From the NCBI GenBank assembly GCA_019637685.1, contig JAHBVF010000008.1, forward strand, positions 124,001 to 188,000: DNA of 64,000 nt. The letters are read 5' to 3'. The DNA is from Caldilineaceae bacterium. GTDB lineage: Bacteria; Chloroflexota; Anaerolineae; Caldilineales; Caldilineaceae. Under the pieces are notes generated by a model, which was not told where the DNA came from, searched no databases, and saw only the letters and a program-made list of their open reading frames with translations. Shown here in pieces: positions 16,365 to 26,041 of this stretch (position 1 is the first letter of the stretch; each line of letters starts with the position of its first letter). The position numbers and the translations under genes are program-made.

Positions 16365-17528
16365 CTATCGCCCTTCGTTCACACTGCGCAGATAGAGTGC
16401 CGCGACCAGCAGCCCGGCGACCATCACGTAGTTCACTCCCAGCGCGGCTTGGAAACTCCACGCTTCGGCGATGACCCCTGTCCAGACCGGCGGAATCATT
16501 GCGCCCAGGGTCATCGACACATTGAGCATACCCGCGACCGCGCCCGATCTCTCTGGGAAGAGCCGACTGCCGTAGGCCAGAGCCGTGGGAAAGAGGCCGG
16601 AGAGACTCAGCCCCGTCAGGAAGATGCCCACCGCCACCCACAACCCGCTGCTGCTCAGCACCACCAGTGGATACGTGGCCGCAATGCCCACGGCCAGCCC
16701 CATCAATGTCACCCCATAGCCCACCCGTTCGCTGATGGCCGCACAGCTAAAGCGGCCTACAGTCAGGGCCACATAGAAAATGGAGATGAGAGAGACCGAG
16801 AAAAAGGCAGAGAAGCCGGCGGATTCCTGCATAAAGAGCGCCACCCACCCCAGCAGGCTGTAGGCGATGCCGTTGTAGAAGAAGGCAATGGCGAACAGGG
16901 CCAGAAAGGGCACAGAGGCCAGCATGGACCAGTCGAACAGTTGGGAAGGGCGCTGCTCCGCGACTTTTTCTTGTCTGGGTTGCAGCAGCAGAGAGACCAG
17001 ACCGTAGACCAGCCAAATTAGCGCGGTGCCGCCCAGCATCCAGCGCCAGGCCACGCCCTGCTCGATGAGATAGCCAAAGATGAGCGGAGAGAGCGCCGCG
17101 CCAATCCCGTAGACCCCGTGCAGGGTATTCAGCGCGGCGGCCCGGCTCTGGGGATTGGCATCTGCCGTCAGCGCGTTGATACCCGTGCCCAGGCTTCCCT
17201 GTGCCCCGCTGATGACAACAAAGGCGGCCAGAAAGAGCAGCCAGGGGTGGGCTATGCCTGCCAAAGCCAGAGCGACGGCCAGGAGCAACGAGGCCAATCC
17301 AACCATCCGGGCATACCCCACCTGGTCGGCTCCTACCCCGGCCAGGAGATTGCCCAGAATACTTCCCGCGGCTCGGGTTGGAAATATCAGTCCGATGGCG
17401 GCCAGGGAGAGACCCGCGGCCTGGTATTCGTTGGTGATTGAGGGCATAATCGACGGGATGAGGACGGAGGCTGTGCCGATAAAAAGATAACCGGTGAGGC
17501 CCAGAATCGTTTGGCGGTGCAGGTGCAT
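16365..17528 (-). CDS. Major facilitator superfamily transporter
   Basis: 387 residues from ATG 17528, with GGGGAA four bases upstream; the frame stays open for 57 more codons without a ribosome site. About twelve hydrophobic segments are visible, with the usual cytoplasmic loop near the middle (LLQPRQEKVAEQRP) and the arginine-bearing loop after helix 2 (PTRAAGSILGNLLAGVGADQVG). It is probably a proton-coupled importer or exporter of a small metabolite. It faces the sugar gene cluster across a shared terminator, so it may transport that compound, but substrate cannot be inferred. Confidence 0.87.
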   Translation of the reverse strand: MHLHRQTILGLTGYLFIGTASVLIPSIMPSITNEYQAAGLSLAAIGLIFPTRAAGSILGNLLAGVGADQVGYARMVGLASLLLAVALALAGIAHPWLLFLAAFVVISGAQGSLGTGINALTADANPQSRAAALNTLHGVYGIGAALSPLIFGYLIEQGVAWRWMLGGTALIWLVYGLVSLLLQPRQEKVAEQRPSQLFDWSMLASVPFLALFAIAFFYNGIAYSLLGWVALFMQESAGFSAFFSVSLISIFYVALTVGRFSCAAISERVGYGVTLMGLAVGIAATYPLVVLSSSGLWVAVGIFLTGLSLSGLFPTALAYGSRLFPERSGAVAGMLNVSMTLGAMIPPVWTGVIAEAWSFQAALGVNYVMVAGLLVAALYLRSVNEGR

Positions 17529-17847
17529 AGATTCCCCGTTTTTCGTTGGGTTTTGTTTTATTGGTGATATGGGCGGGTTGATGTGTGAGGCTGATTGGAC
17601 ATTTTGGGCAAGCGGTGCTGGGAAGATGGCTGTCAATTGACGGTTGTTTCGAGCACGCGCTGGCTGGATGCGCACCGATCTTACCCCTGCTTGCGCCATT
17701 CGGCAAAATACATTCCCGCGGCAAGCTATTCAGGTAGAAAGCCAAAGTCCCCGGCACTTCACGCGCAACAACGGTGTAGTTGTGAGGTATCGATTCGCTC
17801 CAAAAGAAAGTGCCGGGGACTTTTGGGCAGAGGCTGAACAGGTACCC
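17529..17847. other. Gene-free interval holding a long inverted repeat/terminator
   Basis: 319 bases without a gene. Arms AAAGTCCCCGGCACTT (17744-17759) and AAGTGCCGGGGACTTTT (17808-17824) pair around 48 bases. The same arm sequence forms the compact terminator at 26.0 kb. It lies just after the stop of the minus-strand BTAD regulator gene and probably ends that transcript. Nothing else was recognised. Confidence 0.6.
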
Positions 17848-20800
17848 TTACTCCCCCAGCAGAGCCAGCACTTCACCGGTCATCTTTGGCAGTTCCAGCG
17901 CCCGGCCCTGGGTCTCTGCCGTGGACCGCATATCCGTTGGCAGGGACGCGAGGAGATCGGCCAGATTGTCCAATGCTGCTTTGGCATACCAGCGGGAGCC
18001 AGTGAGGCGCGGCAGATTCTGGATGGCCCCATTGACAAAGGCCGCTTCCAACAGACGCCCTTCCTTTGCCAGCCACAGGGCAGCCGCGGGATACCCTACT
18101 CCCTCGTAGGCAAACGATTCGGCGCGCCGGGCCATATCCAGGCCCTCCAGCAATAGTTCGCGCACTTCGCTCTGCCTGTTCAGGGCCAAAGCCGGATAGC
18201 AGCAGTCAATATAGGCACCGCTGAGGGCAAATAGATTTCCGTTGCCCATCTGCTGCTGGCTCTCCAAAGTCTGGTGGATCAGACGGCGGGCTTCTTCCAC
18301 ATCGCCCAGGGCCAGCGCGCCCATTGCCACAGCCCGCAGCACAAACGGTTGTTCCCAGCCATAGGTATCCTTCCAGCATTGCAAGCCCTGGATTGCTGTT
18401 GCTTTTCCTTCGGCAAACTGCCCCACATCCAGAAGACCCCGGGCCAGGGTGCAATACGTGAACGCCAGGTGTCTTGGATGGCTGCCAAACGTTCTGGCCC
18501 ATTCGACAGAAGCCCGACTGATGGCGATAGATTCTTCAAATTTGCCCGTGGCCAGCAGGACAAAGGCCAATCTGCCCAGCGCTGGCTGCTGTTGGATCTG
18601 ATCGGTGGTCATGGCCACAGCTTCCCGCGCCAGGCGTTCACCTTCCACAGCCTGTCCCATCTGCTCGGCCACAAAGCTCATTTGGCGCAGTGTCTCTGCT
18701 TCGCCCGAACGGATATCCGAGCGGCGGGCAAGCCGGAGCGCGTCCTGCAACATTTCCATGGCGCGCTGGCTGGAACCGTTGAAAATTTCGGCGTGGGCCA
18801 GGTGAATGAGTGTTTGGACGGTCCACCAATCGGTGTCCAATTCCTGAAAAAGGACAAGCGCTTGCAACATATCGTCAATTTTGGCAGCGCGCTGTCGATT
18901 TGTCATCAGGTCCCCGCCCCGGTGCAGGTAGACAAAGGCCCGTAGCAGGCGGGTTTCACGGGAAGGCTGGGGGCTGTCTTCAACCAGCGCCAGGGCCTGG
19001 GCCATACGGGTTTGGGCCAGGGCGGGTTTGCCTGTCGTATGGAAGAAGACGCCGTGCCACGCCAAGAACCAGCCATACAGCAGATGGGCCTGGGGTGTGG
19101 CTGGCTCGCCCAGGCCCGAAAGCGCGCCGGCCATCAACCCTTCGCCTTCCTCCCAATGGCCGGTTAGGCTGCAAAAGATGCCCAAAGGCTCGATTGCCCG
19201 TTGTAGCAGTTCACCCTCCCCCGTTTTCACGGCCCAGAGCCAGGCAGCTCTGATATTTTCCCACTCTGATTCCATCTGGGCAATGGCCTTGTCCTGTTCG
19301 CTGCCTTTGAGCCGCTCCTCTTGCCAGGCGACCTGGACCAAAAACCAGCGGCAGTGCGATGTCCGGCGGGCCGCTTCCTCCCCACTGCTAATCAATTTCT
19401 GCCGGGCCAGTTGACGTACAAGCTCGTGCAGATCGTAGCGCCCTTCCCCCACCCGCCAGAGCAAACTTTTGTCCACCAACCAGGAGAGGACAGGCAACGG
19501 AGCGCCCGCCACTGCCCTGGCCGACTCCCGGTCGAAGCCGCCTGCAAAGAGACACATCCCTGCCAGGGCCTGCTGCTCCTGGACAGAAAGGCGCTGCCAG
19601 CTCTGCTCGAAGACACGGGTAATGGCCCGGTGGCGTGGGTCCAGGTCCCCCATTTCCTGGGCCAGAAAGTCCGCGTCCGCGGCCATCTCCGCGGCAATTT
19701 CGGTGATGGAAAGCGAGTTGGACCAGCCCGCGGCCAGCACAATTCCCAGCGGCAGACCGTCCACCATCCGGCAGATGTGGGCGATGGCCGGCCACTGCCC
19801 CACGCCAGGCGCAAAATCCTGCTGTGTGCGTTGGGCACTACGCACGAACAATTCCACGGCCCCAAACTCGCGGCCCGTTTGCGCGGTCTGCCCGCTGCTG
19901 GGATAGACCAGCCCATTCAGGCGGAAAAGGGTTTCCGCGTGCAACCGCAGCCGCTCGCGCGAGGTGACCAGCAAGTGCAGGCCCGGCGCTGCTTCCAGCA
20001 TCTCCACCAGAAAAGCTGATCCTTCCAGCAGGTGGTCAAAATTGTCCAGCAGGAGCAGAAGGGTGCGACCGCGCAGGGCGTCAAGTATCTGCTGGCGCAG
20101 GGGGCGGGTGTCGTTCTGGGGGGCATAGCCCAGCGCGTCGCTGATGGCCCGGGGAATCTCTCTGGCGCTGCTCAGCGCGACCAGCTCCACCAGAAATACG
20201 CCGTCGGGGAAGTGGTCCAGACTGGCGTGGCCCGCGGCCAGGGCCAGTCGGCTCTTGCCCATCCCGCCCGGTCCCAGAATCGTCACCAGCCGGTGGGCCG
20301 AGTCTGTGAGCAGGCCCGACAGATGGGCCAGTTCCGCGTCGCGCCCGATGAGAGGCGTTGTGGCCGCGGGGAGGTTTGTGCGGACCACAGGCGAAAGGGT
20401 GGGAGGAGCGGAAGCAGATTGTGGGCTGTGCAGCAGGTCGAATTGTGCCGTGCGAATGGAGTCGGCCAGGGCGGTCGTCTCTGGGGAAGGGGGAACGCCC
20501 AACTCCCTGCCCAGGGCTTCGGTGCAGCGCTGATAGGTGGCGAGCGCAGCGCTGCTGTTGCCCAGGCTGGTGTGGGCTATCATCAGCACCCGATAGGCCA
20601 GTTCGGGGGTTTCGCCCTGGGCGATCCAGCGCTCGGTCCAGTCGATAGTCTCGTGCCAGCGCCGCTCTGATTGCAGCAGTTCGAGGGCACGGGCTATGCG
20701 TTCGGCAAAGAGCGCGCTCAACCGTTCCCGCTCCCGGATGATCCAATCGTCGTAGAAGCCGGGGAGCAGTTCGCCCGCATAGGCAGCCAGGCCGGGAAGC

Positions 20801-21156
20801 AGCGCGTCGGCGCTGGTCGCATCCGCGGGCGCGTCGACCAGCGCGGTTACATCCAACCGCCATTCGGTTCCCGCCAGCCAGCGGATGGCGATTCGGTCGC
20901 TCTGGATGAATGTTCGGGGGATGGCCCGGCGCAGACGCCAAAGCGCGTGGCGCAGATTGTTGCGCGCGTTTTCTTCTGTGGCGTCTGGCCAAAGCAAGCC
21001 CGCAATCTGCTCTCGGCGGTGGGCAATGTTCGGATACAAAACCAGCCAGGCCAGAAGGGATTGGGCCGGGCGCGAGGGCAATTCCAGTCGTTTTCCGTCG
21101 AGGGATAGGGTGAATTGTCCGAGCAGTTGGATGCTAAGCAACAGGCGCGCCTCCAT
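17848..21156 (-). CDS. BTAD/AfsR-type transcriptional regulator with NB-ARC-like ATPase and TPR region
   Basis: 1102 residues from ATG 21156; a TTG 16 codons earlier is the alternative. The layout is a winged-helix DNA-binding domain (about 1-90), a bacterial transcriptional activation (BTAD) helical domain (95-240), an ATPase with Walker A GPGGMGKS near residue 300 and LLLLLDNFDH as Walker B, then a long helical TPR region to the C-terminus (about 600-1100). This is the SARP/AfsR and MalT-like signalling ATPase plan, common in Chloroflexota and actinobacteria. It is a cytoplasmic, ligand- or partner-gated activator. It is divergent from the methyltransferase gene across 318 bases. Targets are unknown. 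Confidence 0.88.
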   Translation of the reverse strand: MEARLLLSIQLLGQFTLSLDGKRLELPSRPAQSLLAWLVLYPNIAHRREQIAGLLWPDATEENARNNLRHALWRLRRAIPRTFIQSDRIAIRWLAGTEWRLDVTALVDAPADATSADALLPGLAAYAGELLPGFYDDWIIRERERLSALFAERIARALELLQSERRWHETIDWTERWIAQGETPELAYRVLMIAHTSLGNSSAALATYQRCTEALGRELGVPPSPETTALADSIRTAQFDLLHSPQSASAPPTLSPVVRTNLPAATTPLIGRDAELAHLSGLLTDSAHRLVTILGPGGMGKSRLALAAGHASLDHFPDGVFLVELVALSSAREIPRAISDALGYAPQNDTRPLRQQILDALRGRTLLLLLDNFDHLLEGSAFLVEMLEAAPGLHLLVTSRERLRLHAETLFRLNGLVYPSSGQTAQTGREFGAVELFVRSAQRTQQDFAPGVGQWPAIAHICRMVDGLPLGIVLAAGWSNSLSITEIAAEMAADADFLAQEMGDLDPRHRAITRVFEQSWQRLSVQEQQALAGMCLFAGGFDRESARAVAGAPLPVLSWLVDKSLLWRVGEGRYDLHELVRQLARQKLISSGEEAARRTSHCRWFLVQVAWQEERLKGSEQDKAIAQMESEWENIRAAWLWAVKTGEGELLQRAIEPLGIFCSLTGHWEEGEGLMAGALSGLGEPATPQAHLLYGWFLAWHGVFFHTTGKPALAQTRMAQALALVEDSPQPSRETRLLRAFVYLHRGGDLMTNRQRAAKIDDMLQALVLFQELDTDWWTVQTLIHLAHAEIFNGSSQRAMEMLQDALRLARRSDIRSGEAETLRQMSFVAEQMGQAVEGERLAREAVAMTTDQIQQQPALGRLAFVLLATGKFEESIAISRASVEWARTFGSHPRHLAFTYCTLARGLLDVGQFAEGKATAIQGLQCWKDTYGWEQPFVLRAVAMGALALGDVEEARRLIHQTLESQQQMGNGNLFALSGAYIDCCYPALALNRQSEVRELLLEGLDMARRAESFAYEGVGYPAAALWLAKEGRLLEAAFVNGAIQNLPRLTGSRWYAKAALDNLADLLASLPTDMRSTAETQGRALELPKMTGEVLALLGE

Positions 21157-21474
21157 AATTCCGGGGCGATGAAAGAATCGTTGGAGTGGCATCCCGGTGG
21201 GCAAAACACGTTTGATTAACGGTCAGAAACACGGTGGAGGACGGTCAACAGCTATTGTCAACTATAGCACGAATCTCCCACACACAAAAGCCGTTTTTGC
21301 AGATCGGGTGCAATTCAGATTAAGGATAACCGATTCCCGGAATCAGCATCTCGCACCCCAACTTGCATTACACCGTTACATATCTGTCCATATCTGTCTA
21401 TAACTGCCAATAAAACGGCCCAGGCGCAAATTGTTCTGTGTGGTTGGCTGGGGGCCGCTGTTCAGGGGGTGGGG
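21157..21474. other. Divergent intergenic interval with a half copy of repeat family B
   Basis: 318 bases between the BTAD regulator and methyltransferase genes. CCGATTCCCGGAATC at 21330-21344 is exactly one terminal repeat of the 64-base element found twice elsewhere; no second arm is present. A short direct repeat ATATCTGTC follows at about 21380-21400. No clear promoter was recognised. Confidence 0.5.
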
Positions 21475-22584
21475 ATGGAGCCGTTCAATCGTCGCGCTGG
21501 TTTTGATAAAGACCGTTCCACACAGTTCGGCAATCGCCTGGATGACCTTTTCAATCAGATGGGGCTGATGTTGATGCTGGACATCGGCTACCAGACCCGG
21601 CTGTTGGAATGCCTGGCCGAATTGCCGCCGAGTTCCAGCCAGGCAGTGGCCCAGGCCGCGGGGCTGAACGAGCGCTATGTGCGGGAATGGCTGGCCTGTC
21701 TGGCCGCCGCGGAGGTGGTGGAGTACCGACCAGAGAGCGACACCTTTGCCCTGCCGCCGGAGCACGCGGTTTGGCTGAACCCGGCCAATGTGACTTTTGC
21801 GGAGAGCAATGGATTTGCCGGTTCCACGCTTTTGGCCGAGGCTTTTGCCAGTCTGATGGATGTGCATCCCCAGGTGGTGGGCTGTTTTCTCCAGGGAGGA
21901 GGCGTCCCCTACAGCGCCTACGACCGTTTCCATCGGTTGATGGCCGGGGAGCGCAACGCCCACTTCGACAGAATCCTCATGCCCGTTCTCCTGCCCCTGA
22001 TTCCCGGCTGGGGCGAGGCATTGGAAGCGGGGGCGCAGGTGGCAGACTTTGGCTGTGGCCGGGGGCATGTACTCCATCTGCTGGCCCAGACTTTCCCCCG
22101 CAGCACTTTTGTCGGCTATGACATTATCCCCGCAGAGGTTGCGCAGGCCCAAGCGATTGCCGCCCGTCTGGGGCTGCGCAATCTCAGCTTTCAGCAGGCG
22201 GATGTGGCGGAATTGGGGGTGGTGGGACGTTATGACTACGCTCTGGCCTTCGACGCCATTCACGATTTGGCCCAGCCCGCCCAGGGATTGCGGGCCATTG
22301 CCCGATCGCTGAAACCCGGCGGCTGGCTGCTGATGCAGGAATTCGCCGCCTCCACCCACCTGGAGGAGAATCTCGAACACCCGTTGGCTCCCTGGTTCTA
22401 TGCCCAGTCGGTGATGTATTGCATGACTGTTTCTCTCTCCCAGGGGGGCGCGGGGCGGGGCTGCATGTGGGGGCGAGAGCAGGCGTTGGCCCTGCTGGCT
22501 GCCGAAGGTTTTGTGGATGTGGTGGTGAAGCAAACGGAGGCGGATCCGTACAGCGATTATTTTGTGGCGCAGAAATTGGCGTGA
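21475..22584 (+). CDS. SAM-dependent methyltransferase with N-terminal winged helix
   Basis: 369 residues from ATG 21475 (a GTG lies two codons upstream; both follow AGGGGG). An N-terminal helical and winged-helix part of about 100 residues (AAGLNERYVREWLACL) precedes a Rossmann methyltransferase domain with motif I VADFGCGRGHVL near residue 185 and the acidic end of strand 2 in GYDIIP. The layout matches the Rv2258c-like family of winged-helix methyltransferases of unknown substrate. It is divergent from the regulator and followed by an unrelated lipoprotein gene. Confidence 0.85.
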   Translation: MEPFNRRAGFDKDRSTQFGNRLDDLFNQMGLMLMLDIGYQTRLLECLAELPPSSSQAVAQAAGLNERYVREWLACLAAAEVVEYRPESDTFALPPEHAVWLNPANVTFAESNGFAGSTLLAEAFASLMDVHPQVVGCFLQGGGVPYSAYDRFHRLMAGERNAHFDRILMPVLLPLIPGWGEALEAGAQVADFGCGRGHVLHLLAQTFPRSTFVGYDIIPAEVAQAQAIAARLGLRNLSFQQADVAELGVVGRYDYALAFDAIHDLAQPAQGLRAIARSLKPGGWLLMQEFAASTHLEENLEHPLAPWFYAQSVMYCMTVSLSQGGAGRGCMWGREQALALLAAEGFVDVVVKQTEADPYSDYFVAQKLA

Positions 22585-22702
22585 GTAGCCTTCTGTTGAA
22601 CCGTATTGTTTGCTCCGTCTTCCACTCGGCCTCATACCCTCAGTCCGTTTGAGTTTCTGTAGTTCGTCGTCCGTTTTTTTTGTTGTAGACAAGGAGGAAG
22701 TG

Positions 22703-23749
22703 ATGAAAAGCAAGAGAATGTTTGGTCGAATTGGCGTGCTTCTGCTGGTCCTGGCTGCGGCTCTGTCCGCCTGTCAGTACACGCTCCCGCCGCCGCCGGT
22801 GGCACAATCTTCATCGTCCGCGGCCAGCGACATAGACGCGAGGATCGCCAATGCGATGAGTGCGGGGCCATCTGTAATTAGCCAGGAGGCGGCGATTCTG
22901 GACTATCCCGAAGGCTGGCCCCACAACTGGCCGAACGAGCCAGCCCACGAATTGGTTCAACTGCGCGCGGGCAGCAATGGCTGGACCTGCTTTCCCGACA
23001 CGCCAAACACACCCGGCAACGATCCCCTGTGTGTGAATGAGACATATATGGAAGTGCTCAAAGCGCGCTACGCACTGGTCGATTCGCCGTCCACTGGCAT
23101 CGGTATCGGCTATATGCTCCAGGAGGGCGCGCCGGCTGGCAGTCCGCCCCATATGATGATCTTCGTGCCGGAGAGCAAAGAGGGCCTGGCCGCTTTCAGC
23201 ACAGAGCCGGGTCCGACGCCGTGGGTGATGTTCCCGGATACCTCCCACGCACACCTGATGGTGACGGTGAATCCCCAGCCGGAAGCAGCGCCCTCTGCGG
23301 ATAGAATTGCTAATGCCATGAGCGCGGGGCCGCCCGCGATCAGCCAGGAAGCGACGATTCTCGACTATCCAGAAGGCTGGCCGGGCAAGTGGCCGGATGA
23401 ACCCGCGGAAGCTCTGGTGGAGTTGCGCGCTGGCAGCAATGGCTGGACCTGCATCCCGGACGATCCGACTTCCGAGGGCGACGATCCTGTGTGTGTGAAT
23501 GATGTGTATATGCAGGTGCTCAACGCGCGCCAAGCCCTGGTCGATTCGCCCTCCGAAGGCATCGGCATCGGCTATATGCTTCAGGAAGGCAGACCGGCCG
23601 GCAGTATGCCCCATATGATGATCTTCGTGCCCGGCAGCAAAGAGAGTTTGGGGGCTTTCAGCACGGCTGGGGGGCCAACGCCGTGGGTAATGTTCCCGGA
23701 TACCTCCCACGCACATCTGATGGTGACGATGCACTATCTGAAGAAGTGA
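22703..23749 (+). CDS. Lipoprotein with two tandem ~120-residue repeats, function unknown
   Basis: 348 residues from ATG 22703, with AAGGAGG eight bases upstream. A signal peptide ends in the lipobox LSAC with acylated C24, so it is probably membrane-anchored and outward-facing. The mature part is an internal duplication: each copy runs from RIANAMSAGP through DYPEGWP, LRAGSNGWTC, GIGIGYMLQEG, PHMMIFVP, and PTPWVMFPDTSHAHLMV. Each copy has two cysteines (GWTC.P and D.(L/V)CVN) that could form a disulfide. I do not recognise a named family. The many conserved His/Met residues at each repeat end suggest ligand or metal binding. This is inference. Confidence 0.75.
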   Translation: MKSKRMFGRIGVLLLVLAAALSACQYTLPPPPVAQSSSSAASDIDARIANAMSAGPSVISQEAAILDYPEGWPHNWPNEPAHELVQLRAGSNGWTCFPDTPNTPGNDPLCVNETYMEVLKARYALVDSPSTGIGIGYMLQEGAPAGSPPHMMIFVPESKEGLAAFSTEPGPTPWVMFPDTSHAHLMVTVNPQPEAAPSADRIANAMSAGPPAISQEATILDYPEGWPGKWPDEPAEALVELRAGSNGWTCIPDDPTSEGDDPVCVNDVYMQVLNARQALVDSPSEGIGIGYMLQEGRPAGSMPHMMIFVPGSKESLGAFSTAGGPTPWVMFPDTSHAHLMVTMHYLKK

Positions 23750-23820
23750 TGAGGGAACAGATCGAGCACTGGAATATTGGCTGAGCCGGTCGTGGTGGAA
23801 TAGGATTTTGCGAAGGCAGA

Positions 23821-23871
23821 AAGAGAGGGCAAAAGTAGCTGAAAATTGTTGCTTTTGCTCTCTCTTTTTGC
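23821..23871. terminator. Convergent terminator hairpin
   Basis: AAAGAGAGGGCAAAAG (from 23821) pairs with CTTTTGCTCTCTCTTT (to about 23870) with one mismatch, ending in a T-run. It lies between the lipoprotein gene and the convergent sulfatase gene. Confidence 0.65.
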
Positions 23872-23879
23872 CCTTTGTC

Positions 23880-25349
23880 TTACCGGTGCATCTCCCCCCA
23901 ACTCTGGGTCTTCACCCCGCTGTTGATACGCCATTCCAGCAGCACCCGCAGCAATTCATTCTTTTTGTCCGCGTGTGCGGGGTCATCCCACAGGTTGTGG
24001 ATTTCGCCGGGGTCTGCGGCCAGATCGAACAACTGCCCCTCGGTGCTGTCCACAAAATGGACCAGCTTCCAATCCCGGCCGCGTACCATCGACATATAGG
24101 CCGTGCCCTGTAGCGTGCCGTCACGCACGTGCTCGGCAAAGACGTACTCGCGGCCTTGCCACTCGATACCGGGCAGATTTTCTGAAACCTGCCCGGTCTT
24201 ATCTTCCAACGCGGGCAGCAGGGATTCCGCCTCGAAATTGGCGGGCACATCCACCCCGGCCAGTTCCAGAATCGTCGGCCCCAAATCCATCCACGAGACA
24301 AGTTCGTCCCGCTGCACGCCGCCGGCAAAGCGACCCGGCGCCCAGACCACACAGGGCACACGGGTGATGACGTCGTACATCGTCCACTTCTGGCTGTGGC
24401 CGTGATCCCCCAGCGCGTCCCCGTGATCCGATGTGAAGATGACAACGGAATTGTCCAGAATGCCTTTGGCGTCCAGGCTGGTGAGAATTTCGCCCACTTT
24501 TTCGTCGATCATTGTCACATTGGCCAGGTAATAGGCCCGCTGTCGATGGCGGGCTTCCGGCGAAGGCGCTAGCTGGTGGACCACCGAGTCGTGATCCACT
24601 TCGCTGTTGTGCTGGCGCATCTGGTGATATACCGACGGTTGTCCGGCCAAATCTTCTGGCAGCAGGGGGGGGATGGGCAGTTCCTTCTCCAAATATGGCT
24701 TCGCATAGCGAGGCGCAGGATCGTAGGGCGGGTGCGGGCCAGGGAAGCCGATCTCCAGGAAGAGGGGCTTATCGCCGGGAATCGGCTTTGTGTCCAGCCA
24801 CCAGGTCGCCATATCGCCGACGAAATTATCCGGGTGGGCGTCCTCTGGCAGGTCCCACTCGAACGCGCCCAGGCGTTCCCGGTAGTCGGAGCGGGTGCGG
24901 TAGAAGGCCCGCTGCTGCTTGGCCAATCCCCGGAAGCGCAGGGCTTTGTCCCACTCGTCAAAGTAGAAGCGTTCCTCCAGAAAACGGTCTTTGTTCTCCA
25001 CTACATAGCGTTCGTGAAAGCCCAGGGGTGTGTGATAGGGATAGGTGTGCATCTTGCCGATATTGACGCAATAGTAGCCCGCGTCGTTGAGATTCTCCAC
25101 CCAGGAACGGGTCCAGCGATCCGCGTTCTTCAGGATGCCGGTGGTGTGGGGGTAGTAGCCGGTGAAAAGGCTGGCCCGGCTGGGCGCACAAGAGGGCGCG
25201 GTGATGAAGCAATTGCCAAAACTCACCCCTTCCCGCACCAGGCGGTCGAGATTTGGGGTATCCAGATGGGGGAATCCCAGCGCGGCGATTGTGTCATAGC
25301 GCTGCTGGTCGGTGATGATAAGGATAATGTGGGGGCGGGAGGTGGGCAT
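23880..25349 (-). CDS. Arylsulfatase-type sulfatase (copy 1)
   Basis: 489 residues from ATG 25349, with GGAG nine bases upstream. The N-terminal metal ligand pair is in IITDQQR (D14). The maturation motif CAPSR at 54-58 carries C54, which the family oxidises to formylglycine. TSDHGDALGDHGH near residue 310 provides further metal ligands. It is a type I sulfatase (PF00884) cleaving sulfate esters. No signal peptide is seen, unusual if substrates are polysaccharides, so it may act on imported sulfated sugars. No formylglycine-generating enzyme is found in this window. Two other, clearly different sulfatases are at 39.6 and 60.8 kb. Confidence 0.9.
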   Translation of the reverse strand: MPTSRPHIILIITDQQRYDTIAALGFPHLDTPNLDRLVREGVSFGNCFITAPSCAPSRASLFTGYYPHTTGILKNADRWTRSWVENLNDAGYYCVNIGKMHTYPYHTPLGFHERYVVENKDRFLEERFYFDEWDKALRFRGLAKQQRAFYRTRSDYRERLGAFEWDLPEDAHPDNFVGDMATWWLDTKPIPGDKPLFLEIGFPGPHPPYDPAPRYAKPYLEKELPIPPLLPEDLAGQPSVYHQMRQHNSEVDHDSVVHQLAPSPEARHRQRAYYLANVTMIDEKVGEILTSLDAKGILDNSVVIFTSDHGDALGDHGHSQKWTMYDVITRVPCVVWAPGRFAGGVQRDELVSWMDLGPTILELAGVDVPANFEAESLLPALEDKTGQVSENLPGIEWQGREYVFAEHVRDGTLQGTAYMSMVRGRDWKLVHFVDSTEGQLFDLAADPGEIHNLWDDPAHADKKNELLRVLLEWRINSGVKTQSWGEMHR

Positions 25350-25397
25350 GGAAAATTCTCCGGGTGATCGACAATAGGGAATTGATTGTGTGACGCT

Positions 25398-25407
25398 TGA
25401 CGTCAAG
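25398..25407. promoter_or_regulatory. Palindrome TTGACGTCAA upstream of higBA, candidate operator
   Basis: A perfect 10-base palindrome 24 bases before the toxin start codon. HigA-type antitoxins with an HTH domain autoregulate at such palindromes. No well-spaced -10 box was seen (TGATAA at 25417 is only 13 bases from TTGACG). Confidence 0.4.
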
Positions 25408-25431
25408 TGTCGTGTCTGATAAACTGGCCTT

Positions 25432-25710
25432 ATGATTGAGGGCTTCAAAGATAAGCAAACCGAATCGCTCTTTCGCCGACAGTTCGTCAAACGTTTTTCG
25501 GGTATTGAGCGTTCGGCGCTCAAGCGATTACGTTTGCTCGATCGTGCCGAATCTTTGGCTGTTCTTGCCGCTTTTCCGGGCAACCGTCTTGAGGCGCTGA
25601 AGGGAGACAGGCAAGGGCAATATAGCATCCGAATCAACGACCAATGGCGTATCTGTTTTGTGTGGACCGATCTCGGAGCCGCCGAGGTCGAGATTGTTGA
25701 TTATCATTGA
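25432..25710 (+). CDS. higB: HigB-type toxin (RelE superfamily ribonuclease)
   Basis: 92 residues. It shows the HigB pattern: FKDKQTESLF at the start, FVKRFSGIERSALKRLRLLDRA, LAAFPGNRLEALKGDRQGQYSIRINDQWRICF, and the end VEIVDYH. The charged residues in KGDR...Q.SIRIN.QWR and the terminal DYH are those used for ribosome-dependent mRNA cleavage. It is followed after eight bases by the antitoxin gene, in the toxin-first order typical of higBA. Confidence 0.9.
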   Translation: MIEGFKDKQTESLFRRQFVKRFSGIERSALKRLRLLDRAESLAVLAAFPGNRLEALKGDRQGQYSIRINDQWRICFVWTDLGAAEVEIVDYH

Positions 25711-25718
25711 GGTATACA

Positions 25719-26024
25719 ATGAGCGAGAATAAAGACTGGCGAGACCCAATCCACCCGGGCGAAATTTTGGCTGATGAATTGGCAGAGATCGGTATCGGTG
25801 GAGCGCAGTTGGCAGACCGGTTGAACATTCCCAATAACCGCATCTACCAAATATTGCAGGGCAAGCGCTCCATCACCGCCGACACTGCCCTGCGACTGGG
25901 CCGTTTTTTTGGCACAGGCCCCAAGATTTGGATGGCTCTCCAGAATGACTACGAATTGGATGTGGTTCAGCAGGAACAGAGCATTGACCTGGACAAAATT
26001 GTCCCCTATCAGACGGCTGCGTAA
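25719..26024 (+). CDS. higA: HigA-type antitoxin (XRE helix-turn-helix)
   Basis: 101 residues from ATG 25719. It opens in the typical HigA manner (DPIHPGEILADEL), followed by the HTH ADRLNIPNNRIYQILQGKRS and the RLGRFFGTGPKIWMALQNDYEL segment that packs against the toxin. It neutralises HigB and represses the pair. It directly follows higB and ends 17 bases before a strong terminator, so the pair is a self-contained module. Confidence 0.92.
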   Translation: MSENKDWRDPIHPGEILADELAEIGIGGAQLADRLNIPNNRIYQILQGKRSITADTALRLGRFFGTGPKIWMALQNDYELDVVQQEQSIDLDKIVPYQTAA

Positions 26025-26041
26025 TAGAGTGTGCTCCGTAC

